From assembly GCA_902466275.1 (NCBI GenBank), contig CABQQJ010000049.1, forward strand, positions 1-6,577: a stretch of 6,577 nucleotides of DNA. Reading direction: 5' to 3'. Of this stretch, positions 1 to 5,149 are shown in pieces. This DNA is from an uncultured Veillonella sp. Its GTDB lineage: Bacteria; Bacillota; Negativicutes; Veillonellales; Veillonellaceae. Every line of letters begins with the position of its first letter. Position 1 is the stretch's first letter. The notes under the pieces were generated by a model. It was not told where the DNA came from. It ran no database searches and worked only from the letters and a program-made list of their open reading frames with translations. Position numbers and translations under genes: made by a program.

Positions 1-1
1 A

Positions 2-289
2 GATACATCTAAGCCTAATTATGTATTAAATAAAGTTACGACAGCAACTTATGATAAGACAAAATATGTGATTGCCACAAATTCAGGTTATAAACTATTC
101 GAATTACCACATTTTGATGACGATATAACCTCATTTTATAAAGACTTATTTGTTTATAAGTCTGATAGTAAATATGGTCTAATGGATTATAAAGGCCATA
201 TAGTCGTTGAACCTAAATTTGATAAGGTTACCATAGATGAGCCATTATTAGCTGCATATATTAAAAAAATAGAATCCGTTGATAAATAA
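2..289 (+). CDS. WG-repeat protein, C-terminal fragment (5' end outside window)
   Basis: The reading frame is open from base 2 to a TAA at 287-289, giving 95 visible residues, so the gene begins before the window. The GTG at 68 has no Shine-Dalgarno sequence and is probably internal. Near the C-terminus the segment SKYGLMDYKGHIVVEPKFDK matches the WG (KWG) repeat pattern: an aromatic-Gly pair, a short hydrophobic strand, a turn with D..G, then I/V-V-x-P-K-[FY]-D. WG repeats usually occur in tandem and form beta-rich domains in secreted or surface proteins of Firmicutes and Bacteroidetes; their function is generally unknown. An earlier segment (YVIATNSGYKLFELPHFDD) may be a degenerate repeat. 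The protein ends shortly after the clear repeat with a lysine-containing tail. A terminator follows 40 bp downstream. The missing N-terminus prevents any statement about a signal peptide or total repeat number. Confidence 0.75.
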   Translation, partial: DTSKPNYVLNKVTTATYDKTKYVIATNSGYKLFELPHFDDDITSFYKDLFVYKSDSKYGLMDYKGHIVVEPKFDKVTIDEPLLAAYIKKIESVDK

Positions 290-328
290 TGAGTATGTAT
301 CTGGTTATTTTTAGAAGTAACTTACATA

Positions 329-368
329 AACTAGCTTATAGGAATATAGGCTAGTTTTCTTTTGTTTT
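329..368 (+). terminator. Intrinsic terminator of the WG-repeat gene
   Basis: Arms AACTAGCTTATA (329-340) and TATAGGCTAGTT (345-356) form a 12-bp stem with one G-U pair and a GGAA loop. It is followed by a T-rich run, TTCTTTTGTTTTT. The position, 40 bp after the stop codon at 289, fits termination of the left-hand gene. Confidence 0.85.
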
Positions 369-370
369 TA

Positions 371-407
371 AATTACTTCCGATAACGATATATTATCGGA
401 AGTAATT
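371..407. repeat. Perfect 15-bp inverted repeat without a T-tract
   Basis: AATTACTTCCGATAA (371-385) is exactly mirrored by TTATCGGAAGTAATT (393-407) around a 7-base loop. Neither strand has a clean T-run after the stem, so it is not a standard intrinsic terminator. It lies between the terminators of two convergent genes. It could reinforce transcript ends, be a protein-binding dyad, or be a dispersed intergenic palindrome; the sequence does not decide. Confidence 0.8.
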
Positions 408-410
408 ATA

Positions 411-439
411 TAAAGAAAATTGGGCCTATATGGCCCAAT
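411..439 (-). terminator. Intrinsic terminator of the PAP2 gene
   Basis: ATTGGGCC (419-426) and GGCCCAAT (432-439) form a G+C-rich 8-bp stem with a 5-base loop. Read on the minus strand, the stem is followed by a T-rich stretch (TTTTCTTT). It lies about 35 bp after the PAP2 stop codon, as expected for its terminator. Confidence 0.8.
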
Positions 440-473
440 CCCTTATATTATATAGTTTTTTAGCTATTTAAGC

Positions 474-1091
474 TTATTTACGTTTAAATGTGTATGGTTC
501 GTATTCTACATCATTATGACGGTTAGTCCACCAATTCCAACCGATTCTTGCAAGCTTCCATGCAATAAAGCCTACGATGATTCCCAATACTAAGCCTGTT
601 AATACATCTGTTGGATAATGTACAAATAGATATACTCTAGAAAATGCTACTACTAATGACCCAAGTAATGCTATAATTCCCAAATATCGCTTCTGAGGCG
701 CTATTTGACTCAAGCCTAGGTAAATGGTCATGGCAGATGCAAATGAACCAAAACTATGACCTGATGGGAATGAATAGCTTGTAGCTTTTGGTAGTGCAGA
801 TTCTAACGGCACCGTTACATTTGGAAAATCAACAAATGGTCTTAATCTCGCTACATTTGGTTTTAAACCTTGGTCGCCAATTATAAATACAAATCCTAAA
901 GCAATAATAATTGCCACGCCTAAAACACGATATTTTTTTTGTAGCATTAATAATAAGGCTATTATAATCCATAATGCGCCATTACTTGTGATTTTTGAAA
1001 TAAATGCCATAATTGGTGTTAAAAAACTATATACAAAATGTTCATGTACATAGAAGATTAAAGAGTGATCAAATTGTAAAATTGTGTCCAT
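474..1091 (-). CDS. PAP2-family membrane phosphatase (possible undecaprenyl-diphosphatase)
   Basis: A 205-residue integral membrane protein with all three signature motifs of the PAP2 (type 2 phosphatidic acid phosphatase) superfamily: K77-x6-R84-P85, P109-S-G-H112, and S151-R152-x5-H158-x3-D162. In this family His112 is the expected general acid/base residue and His158 the phospho-accepting nucleophile. Hydrophobic segments lie at about residues 25-50, 55-73, 115-128, 136-150 and 160-180, with the catalytic motifs between helices as in BcrC, PgpB and YbjG. The C-terminus is a short charged tail. Likely reactions are dephosphorylation of undecaprenyl diphosphate (cell-wall carrier recycling) or of a phospholipid head group. 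If the host has an outer membrane, lipid A phosphatases of the same fold are an alternative. The ATG is preceded by AGAGGA with good spacing. It is transcribed alone between two terminator-like hairpins. Family is certain; substrate is inferred. Confidence 0.92.
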   Translation of the reverse strand: MDTILQFDHSLIFYVHEHFVYSFLTPIMAFISKITSNGALWIIIALLLMLQKKYRVLGVAIIIALGFVFIIGDQGLKPNVARLRPFVDFPNVTVPLESALPKATSYSFPSGHSFGSFASAMTIYLGLSQIAPQKRYLGIIALLGSLVVAFSRVYLFVHYPTDVLTGLVLGIIVGFIAWKLARIGWNWWTNRHNDVEYEPYTFKRK

Positions 1092-1218
1092 AAATTCCTC
1101 TTCTATTCTACTCTCATCTAAATGATAATTATTGAGAATATCTTATGCTTTTTATTTTAATAATTAATCTATACTAATTTATTTACGTCTATAATGATTT
1201 CTCATTTACAGCCCAAAT

Positions 1219-1264
1219 TATAGCCTAAACTATTTATATACAATGGTCAATAGTTTAGGCTATA
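1219..1264 (-). terminator. Hairpin after the VanW gene, probable terminator
   Basis: TATAGCCTAAACTATT (1219-1234) pairs perfectly with AATAGTTTAGGCTATA (1249-1264), giving a 16-bp stem and 14-base loop, 17 bp past the VanW stop codon. On the minus strand only a short AT-rich stretch (ATTT) follows, so termination efficiency is uncertain. The gap 1092-1218 between this hairpin and the PAP2 start is very AT-rich and presumably carries the PAP2 promoter. The best match I see on the minus strand is TTGGGC, 17 bp, TATAGA, which is weak. Confidence 0.6.
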
Positions 1265-1281
1265 TTTCATAAAAACTATAA

Positions 1282-2628
1282 TTATGTTTTCTTTTTGTCA
1301 CCTTTTTTTACTGCTGCTTCAGATGTAGTAGGCATTGTAATAATTGTATCTACTGGGTCATATACAGACTCAAAGGAATCGGTTTGAGTAACCCAGTTGC
1401 CATATGTAATGGTTCTATATGTATTCATTTTCAAGCCTACATGCCCTTCTTGTACCTCTTTTTCTTTTAAAGATGGATCTACCTTAGTTATTGTTTTATT
1501 TGGAATCTCACCATAATCACCTACAGAGATAGATACATTTTTTGGTTTATCTTCAGCTGTACCTATAATGTAAATAGTTAACGTACCATTATTCATAACA
1601 CTTAAGATATAAATAGAATGTTGGTACGGATTTCTAAACTTAAAGTCTAAATAGCCCCAAGCTACCGTAGCATCTCTACCAGCTTGAATATATCCAACTA
1701 GTTCAAAATGAGGTGTACGTTCAACAATATTCATACCAGATAATAAAGCTGTATTAAAAATAGTAGAACTCACTTGGCAAATACCGCCACCAATGCCTGG
1801 AACTAATTTGCCATCAATCATAACAGGCGCATCATCATAGCCAGCTTCTGCAGTACGTTCGCCTACTACATCGTTAAAGGAGAATTGTGCACCGGGCTTA
1901 ATGAGTGTACCATTTATCTTATCAGAAGCTAATTGGATATTATGTGTTCTGCTTTCATTACTTAAATTATACTCCGTTGTGAAAGATGCTAATACAGTAT
2001 TTAAAGGTTTTAGATCAGTATCAGTAACTTTTACCGTATTCTGCGTAGTAAATACCATAGAAAGAGAATTTATACTATCGCTAATCTGTAGATCATCTTT
2101 TAGCTTTTTCAAGGTAGCATCGATATCAATACGTTTGCCTTCTTTTGACGGATGTATTACTACTTGTCCATTTTCAACAGTAAGATAGGCATCATGACCA
2201 GGTGTATCTATTGTTTTTGCTAACTCAGTGAGATATGTTTTACCCTTTACTTCGTCTAACTTATATTGTGGTTTAAAATGATGACCATAAAATAAACCAT
2301 TAAATCTATGTGACAATACTGTCCACATATCATCCTCATAGCCGTATGTGGAAATAGCTTTTACCATAGCCTCTGTATCGAATTGAATACCTAAATCATG
2401 ATATGTGGCTTGTTGTTTTTTATTATTTCCCATATCGATAGATATAGTCTGAGGTATCTTATCGTTCAGCTCTTGTAAACGCGCTTGTAATTTGTTCTTT
2501 GGTGTATTTGATAGATCTGTATCATTATAATATACGCCATAGGAAATATTTTCTGTTGGAATGTATGAGCAGCCAGTTGTACCCAAAAGAACAAGTACTG
2601 TTCCTACTAATATGTATTTCTTCGTCAT
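1282..2628 (-). CDS. VanW-domain envelope lipoprotein
   Basis: A 448-residue exported protein. Residues 1-19 form a signal peptide (KK followed by a hydrophobic core) ending in T-T-G-C20, an imperfect lipobox because position -3 is Thr rather than Leu. Residues about 73-195 resemble the peptidoglycan-binding-like domain (PG_binding_4) that often precedes VanW. Residues about 219-345 form the VanW domain, with the hallmark GIGGGICQVSST at 279-290 and the conserved SFNDVVGERT and AGRDATVAWG stretches. A C-terminal beta-rich segment, about 378-430, is G5-like, followed by a lysine-rich tail. VanW was named from vancomycin-resistance clusters, but its biochemical role is not established; chromosomal copies like this are common and do not by themselves indicate resistance. 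The signal peptide fixes the ATG start; the only SD-like motif (GGGAG) is 13 bp upstream, further than usual. A minus-strand promoter lies at 2669-2677. Confidence 0.9.
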   Translation of the reverse strand: MTKKYILVGTVLVLLGTTGCSYIPTENISYGVYYNDTDLSNTPKNKLQARLQELNDKIPQTISIDMGNNKKQQATYHDLGIQFDTEAMVKAISTYGYEDDMWTVLSHRFNGLFYGHHFKPQYKLDEVKGKTYLTELAKTIDTPGHDAYLTVENGQVVIHPSKEGKRIDIDATLKKLKDDLQISDSINSLSMVFTTQNTVKVTDTDLKPLNTVLASFTTEYNLSNESRTHNIQLASDKINGTLIKPGAQFSFNDVVGERTAEAGYDDAPVMIDGKLVPGIGGGICQVSSTIFNTALLSGMNIVERTPHFELVGYIQAGRDATVAWGYLDFKFRNPYQHSIYILSVMNNGTLTIYIIGTAEDKPKNVSISVGDYGEIPNKTITKVDPSLKEKEVQEGHVGLKMNTYRTITYGNWVTQTDSFESVYDPVDTIITMPTTSEAAVKKGDKKKT

Positions 2629-2668
2629 GTATTCGTAAACGCTCCCGAATAAGTTATTATATTCTCTA

Positions 2669-2677
2669 ATTATAGCA
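2669..2677 (-). promoter_or_regulatory. Extended -10 promoter of the VanW gene
   Basis: On the minus strand the sequence reads TGCTATAAT, a perfect TATAAT (2669-2674) preceded by the TGn extension. This places the transcription start near 2661, about 33 bases before the ATG. No good -35 hexamer is present at 17-18 bp (CCATAG), which is common for extended -10 promoters. Confidence 0.65.
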
Positions 2678-2682
2678 TATAA

Positions 2683-2703
2683 GTACCTATTCTATGGTAC
2701 AAT
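2683..2703 (+). promoter_or_regulatory. Recombinase promoter (extended -10) with overlapping dyad
   Basis: TGGTACAAT at 2695-2703 is an extended -10 (TGn followed by TACAAT, five of six consensus bases), placing the start near 2710, some 26 bases before the recombinase ATG. No convincing -35 is present. A dyad GTACC-N8-GGTAC (2683-2687 and 2696-2700) overlaps this -10 and the -35 zone of the divergent VanW promoter, so it could be an operator. The arms are only 5 bp, so chance is a real possibility. Confidence 0.45.
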
Positions 2704-2735
2704 TATATTGATATTTTTAGGGGTAAGGGTGAATT

Positions 2736-3746
2736 ATGTCAGAGTCTAAGAAACAACAAAAGCATTTTTATTTGCGCAATAATGATGCGCTTATGAATAG
2801 TACAAAGTTGTCTATGAAAGCAAAACAAAGCATATTGTTATCTAAGGCTGAGAATACTGTTGATGCTTACGAATCGGATTGGGACGATTTCGTAGATTGG
2901 TGTACTTATCAAAAGGTATCTTATTTTCCAGCTACACCAGAAACAATAGTAAATTATATTAACGATCTAGCAGATTATGCAAAGGCAAATACAATTTCAC
3001 GTCGTATTAGTGCTATATCTGAAAATTTTAATGCTTCTGGCCAAAGAGATAATCCATGTATGGCTCCTATCGTTAAACAGGCCTTACGTGGTATTAGACG
3101 ATTAAAAGGAACATTCCAACAAGGAAAAACCCCAGTTTTGTTAGAAGATATTGAAGATATTATAGACTGTATGACTAAGCTAGATGTACCGGAACTTCAA
3201 TTATTGCGCGATAAAGCTATTCTTTTGATTGGCTTTATGGGTGCTTTCCGGCGCAGTGAGATTGCAGCTATTACGGTAGAAAATCTTCAATTTTCACCAC
3301 AAGGTGTTGAAATCTTTGTAGCATCCTCTAAGGCCGACCAAGAAGGTCAAGGTGCAGTGGTAGCTATCCCACATTTATCTGGTTCTCCGTTAGATGCAGT
3401 ACGAGCCTTACAACAATGGTTACGTGCATCTGGTATAACAGATGGTCCTGTATTTAGAGGTTTTACTAAAAATATGTCGTTACGTAAAACAGCTATATCC
3501 GATAAGATGATTGCAGAAATCGTAAAGAAATATATTTCTCTTATTGGTCTAGATCCGACCATGTATGGCGCTCATAGTTTACGTCATGGCTTTGCAACGA
3601 CTGCAGCAGCTTATGGTGTTGAGGAGCGTAATATTATGCGACAAACTCGTCATCATAGTGTAAATATGGTTCGTCGTTATATCAATGAAGCGAATAAGTT
3701 TGTAGATAATCCTATCTCTACAATTTTTGAAAAGCGATTTAGATAA
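2736..3746 (+). CDS. Tyrosine recombinase / integrase, solitary
   Basis: A 336-residue site-specific recombinase. Residues 1-36 are a basic N-terminal extension. Residues about 37-125 form the helical core-binding (SAM-like) domain, including ENTVDAYESDWDDFVDW. Residues about 133-325 form the catalytic domain. The full catalytic set is visible: Arg172 in GAFRRSE, Lys199 in the beta-hairpin SSKADQ, His280-x2-Arg283 in HSLRHGF, His306 in RHHS and the nucleophile Tyr315 in RRYI, nine residues after His306 as in XerD. It should therefore be active in strand cleavage and rejoining. The RHHSVNMVRRYI ending and GAFRRSE box are closer to phage/Cre-like integrases than to XerC/XerD, which are also usually nearer 300 residues. 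No excisionase, phage gene, tRNA or att-like repeat is near; the neighbours look chromosomal. AAGGGTGA (2725-2732) is the Shine-Dalgarno site. It could be a domesticated integrase or a second housekeeping recombinase. Confidence 0.92.
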   Translation: MSESKKQQKHFYLRNNDALMNSTKLSMKAKQSILLSKAENTVDAYESDWDDFVDWCTYQKVSYFPATPETIVNYINDLADYAKANTISRRISAISENFNASGQRDNPCMAPIVKQALRGIRRLKGTFQQGKTPVLLEDIEDIIDCMTKLDVPELQLLRDKAILLIGFMGAFRRSEIAAITVENLQFSPQGVEIFVASSKADQEGQGAVVAIPHLSGSPLDAVRALQQWLRASGITDGPVFRGFTKNMSLRKTAISDKMIAEIVKKYISLIGLDPTMYGAHSLRHGFATTAAAYGVEERNIMRQTRHHSVNMVRRYINEANKFVDNPISTIFEKRFR

Positions 3747-3806
3747 CAATCATAAATCAGTTGATTTAGACAATAACTATAAATCATTTAATAACATACA
3801 TTAGAT

Positions 3807-3847
3807 AACAAAAAGCAGCTATCTCTGTTAGAGTAGCTGCTTTTTTG
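3807..3847. terminator. Bidirectional terminator between recombinase and LysM gene
   Basis: AAAAGCAGCTA (3811-3821) pairs with TAGCTGCTTTT (3834-3844). The stem extends through CTCT/AGAG after a one-base bulge, with a GTT loop. A T-run follows on the plus strand, and the A-run before the stem serves as a T-run on the minus strand. It sits between convergent genes and should end both. The preceding gap (3747-3806) is AT-rich, with two similar ATAAATCA stretches and nothing else recognisable. Confidence 0.9.
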
Positions 3848-3869
3848 CGTGGGATTAACCCATATATAT

Positions 3870-4178
3870 TTAGTTTTGAGCCATATAGTCCAAAGCTCTA
3901 ACTGGACTATCAGATTTCTTTGCTGGTACCTTTAAAACTGTACCAGGTACAAGTGTACCAGAATCACTAATGTTGTTAAGTTCTTTCATGGCATATACCA
4001 TTTCACGAACATCCATATCTTTATGAGCTGTGCGAGCTGCAATATCCCACATCGTATCACCTGCTTGTACTTTTACTTCACGGATAGCATGTGTGTTTGC
4101 TTCTGTTACAGGATTTGTCATATTATAGCCGAATAAGATTGTTAAGCACATTCCTACCATCATCAATATATTTTTCAT
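3870..4178 (-). CDS. YneA-like SOS cell-division inhibitor (membrane anchor + LysM)
   Basis: A 102-residue protein: a single hydrophobic segment at about residues 3-20 (membrane anchor or uncleaved signal), a short linker, then one LysM domain at about 35-85 starting with VKVQAGDTMWDIAAR and ending PGTVLKVP, and a short polar tail. This size and architecture match Bacillus subtilis YneA, an SOS-induced suppressor of cell division also encoded divergently from lexA. LysM domains bind peptidoglycan glycan strands, so the protein should act at the outer face of the cytoplasmic membrane. I chose the ATG at 4176-4178 because GAGG lies 6 bp upstream and the hydrophobic segment then starts at once. 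A frame starting at 4292 would add 38 unlike residues and run coding sequence through the LexA boxes. The start lies about 36-72 bp from two of these boxes. Orthology with yneA is inferred from architecture, position and operators; overall sequence similarity is modest. Confidence 0.78.
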   Translation of the reverse strand: MKNILMMVGMCLTILFGYNMTNPVTEANTHAIREVKVQAGDTMWDIAARTAHKDMDVREMVYAMKELNNISDSGTLVPGTVLKVPAKKSDSPVRALDYMAQN

Positions 4179-4184
4179 CTCATA

Positions 4185-4189
4185 CCTCA
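4185..4189 (-). promoter_or_regulatory. Ribosome binding site that fixes the LysM protein start
   Basis: On the minus strand TGAGG lies 6 bp before the ATG at 4178. It supports the short 102-residue reading over the longer in-frame start at 4292. Confidence 0.75.
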
Positions 4190-4213
4190 CATTTACATCG
4201 AACATAATATCTG

Positions 4214-4227
4214 AGAACATTTGTTTG
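4214..4227. promoter_or_regulatory. LexA box 3, imperfect, in the yneA-like 5' leader
   Basis: AGAACATTTGTTTG keeps the GAAC-N4-GTT core of the Gram-positive LexA box but deviates at the outer first base, one spacer base and one base of the right arm. It lies just downstream of the predicted start of the yneA-like transcript, so LexA here could block early elongation or strengthen repression with box 1. Confidence 0.6.
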
Positions 4228-4238
4228 TTTACATGCTT

Positions 4239-4268
4239 ATAATAGCACACGAACGAATGTTCGGTCAA
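4239..4268 (-). promoter_or_regulatory. Promoter of the yneA-like gene
   Basis: On the minus strand, TTGACC (4263-4268) is followed after 18 bp by TATTAT (4239-4244) with a TGC extension at 4245-4247. The perfect LexA box 4250-4263 fills the spacer and touches the -35, so bound LexA would block polymerase directly. The predicted start is near 4232. Confidence 0.7.
4250..4263. promoter_or_regulatory. LexA box 1, perfect palindrome
   Basis: CGAACGAATGTTCG matches the Bacillus-type consensus CGAAC-R-N-R-Y-GTTCG at every position. It sits between the -35 and -10 of the yneA-like promoter and is about 25 bp from the lexA -35, so it may serve both genes. Confidence 0.93.
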
Positions 4269-4275
4269 GTGTTTT

Positions 4276-4289
4276 AGAACAAATGTTTG
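4276..4289. promoter_or_regulatory. LexA box 2, near-perfect, on the lexA -35
   Basis: AGAACAAATGTTTG fits the consensus except for the first base and one base in the right arm. It overlaps the lexA -35 hexamer (4287-4292), the expected place for autorepression. Start-to-start spacing to box 1 is 26 bp. Confidence 0.8.
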
Positions 4290-4315
4290 CAAAAACTTTT
4301 AAAATTGCCTATAAT
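4287..4315 (+). promoter_or_regulatory. lexA promoter
   Basis: TTGCAA (4287-4292), a 17-bp spacer and a perfect TATAAT (4310-4315) form a sigma-A-type promoter. The start would be near 4322, leaving a leader of about 100 bases before the GTG. Overlap of the -35 with LexA box 2 indicates autorepression. Confidence 0.75.
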
Positions 4316-4409
4316 AAGTATGTAAGTTAGTAATTATCTTACTTTTTCATTATATAGTATGACATGTGTTATTTTTTACGCATATAAATATTGACATTAC
4401 ATTGACTTT

Positions 4410-4415
4410 GGAGGT
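4410..4415 (+). promoter_or_regulatory. lexA ribosome binding site supporting a GTG start
   Basis: GGAGGT lies 5 bp before the GTG at 4421. With the conserved LexA N-terminus beginning at once, it fixes this non-ATG start. Confidence 0.85.
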
Positions 4416-4420
4416 TCATC

Positions 4421-5092
4421 GTGAGACGCCCTGCTACAGATATTAATACAAAACAGCGCCGTATATTAGACTTTATAAAAGATTCATTACATAATGAATA
4501 TCGTTGTCCTACAGTTCGTGAAATCTGTACACATGTAGGGCTAAGTTCCACTTCTACTGTTCAATCTCATTTGAATGCGCTAGAAAAATTTGGCTATATT
4601 AAGCGTGATCCAAATAAAAATCGTGCTATTACTGTATTAGAAGATACTAAACCTTCTATTTCAGTAGCCGATAATGAAACGTCTAGCTCTGATAACTTTG
4701 AGTTTTTAGGTGCTGGACTTAAACAAGTACCTCTTATCGGTACTGTACAAGCAGGTATGCCTATTACAGCGGTAGAAAATTTAGAATCTACTCTTACATT
4801 ACCTGTTCAATTAACTGGTGATTCTGACTGCTTCTTACTACGCGTTCAAGGCGAATCCATGATGAATATTGGTATGTATGAAGGCGATATGTTAATTGTA
4901 CGTCATCAAAATACAGCCAATAATGGCGATATTGTGGTAGCTCGTATTGATGATGAAGCTACAGTAAAACGTTTTTACAAAGAAAATGGTCACATTCGTT
5001 TGCAGCCTGAAAATGATGATTTTGATCCAATTATTGTAGATGATTGTCATATTGAGGGTCTCGTAATCGGTCTTGTACGAGATAGAATATAA
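4421..5092 (+). CDS. lexA: LexA, SOS-response transcriptional repressor
   Basis: A 223-residue LexA, slightly longer than the usual 200-210. Residues about 8-72 are the winged-helix DNA-binding domain, with the recognition region STSTVQSHLNALEKFGYI (43-60), very like DinR/LexA of Gram-positive bacteria and in keeping with the CGAAC-N4-GTTCG operators upstream. Residues about 74-100 are a polar, Ser/Asp-rich linker, which accounts for the extra length. Residues about 103-223 are the S24 autoprotease domain: the Ala111-Gly112 scissile bond in VQAGMP, nucleophile Ser146 in GESMMN and Lys183 in TVKRF form the self-cleavage dyad. With RecA filaments on single-stranded DNA it should cleave itself and derepress SOS genes, here itself and the divergent yneA-like gene. 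Translation starts at GTG 4421, after a strong GGAGGT. It is monocistronic, ended by the hairpin at 5101-5127. All key residues are present. Confidence 0.97.
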   Translation: MRRPATDINTKQRRILDFIKDSLHNEYRCPTVREICTHVGLSSTSTVQSHLNALEKFGYIKRDPNKNRAITVLEDTKPSISVADNETSSSDNFEFLGAGLKQVPLIGTVQAGMPITAVENLESTLTLPVQLTGDSDCFLLRVQGESMMNIGMYEGDMLIVRHQNTANNGDIVVARIDDEATVKRFYKENGHIRLQPENDDFDPIIVDDCHIEGLVIGLVRDRI

Positions 5093-5127
5093 ACAAAAGA
5101 ACGGCAACATATTGTTGCCGTTTTTTT
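5091..5127. terminator. Bidirectional terminator between lexA and the transporter
   Basis: ACGGCAACA (5101-5109) and TGTTGCCGT (5113-5121) form a 9-bp stem with a 3-base loop, followed by a run of seven T on the plus strand. The A-rich flank on the left (AAACAAAAGA) gives a T-rich tail on the minus strand, so it can also end the transporter transcript. Confidence 0.92.
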
Positions 5128-5149
5128 GTTACATGTATAAAGTTTATTT

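Noticed and set aside
1123..1137. TGATAATTATTGAGA resembling a Fur box upstream of the PAP2 gene
   Set aside because: Only the left half and part of the right half match; in such AT-rich DNA this is likely by chance, and iron control of this gene is not expected.
1901..2188. 95-codon open frame on the plus strand inside the VanW gene
   Set aside because: It lies wholly antisense within a well-supported domain protein, its product matches no family I know, and I see no ribosome site for it.
1282..2628. VanW gene as evidence of glycopeptide resistance
   Set aside because: VanW-domain lipoproteins are common chromosomal genes; none of vanH, vanA/B, vanX, vanR or vanS is present here.
3747..3806. 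Similar ATAAATCA stretches after the recombinase, as possible att-type direct repeats
   Set aside because: They are short, AT-rich, imperfect and only on one side of the gene, with no matching copy upstream of it in the window.
4179..4292. Longer in-frame start for the LysM protein, adding 38 residues
   Set aside because: The extension crosses the predicted promoter and all three LexA boxes, lacks a good ribosome site, and places the hydrophobic segment internally. The ATG at 4178 has a clear GAGG at correct spacing.
4391..4396. TTGACA as the lexA -35
   Set aside because: A matching -10 would fall on the ribosome binding site and start codon, leaving no leader; the TTGCAA-17-TATAAT pair upstream is better and overlaps a LexA box.
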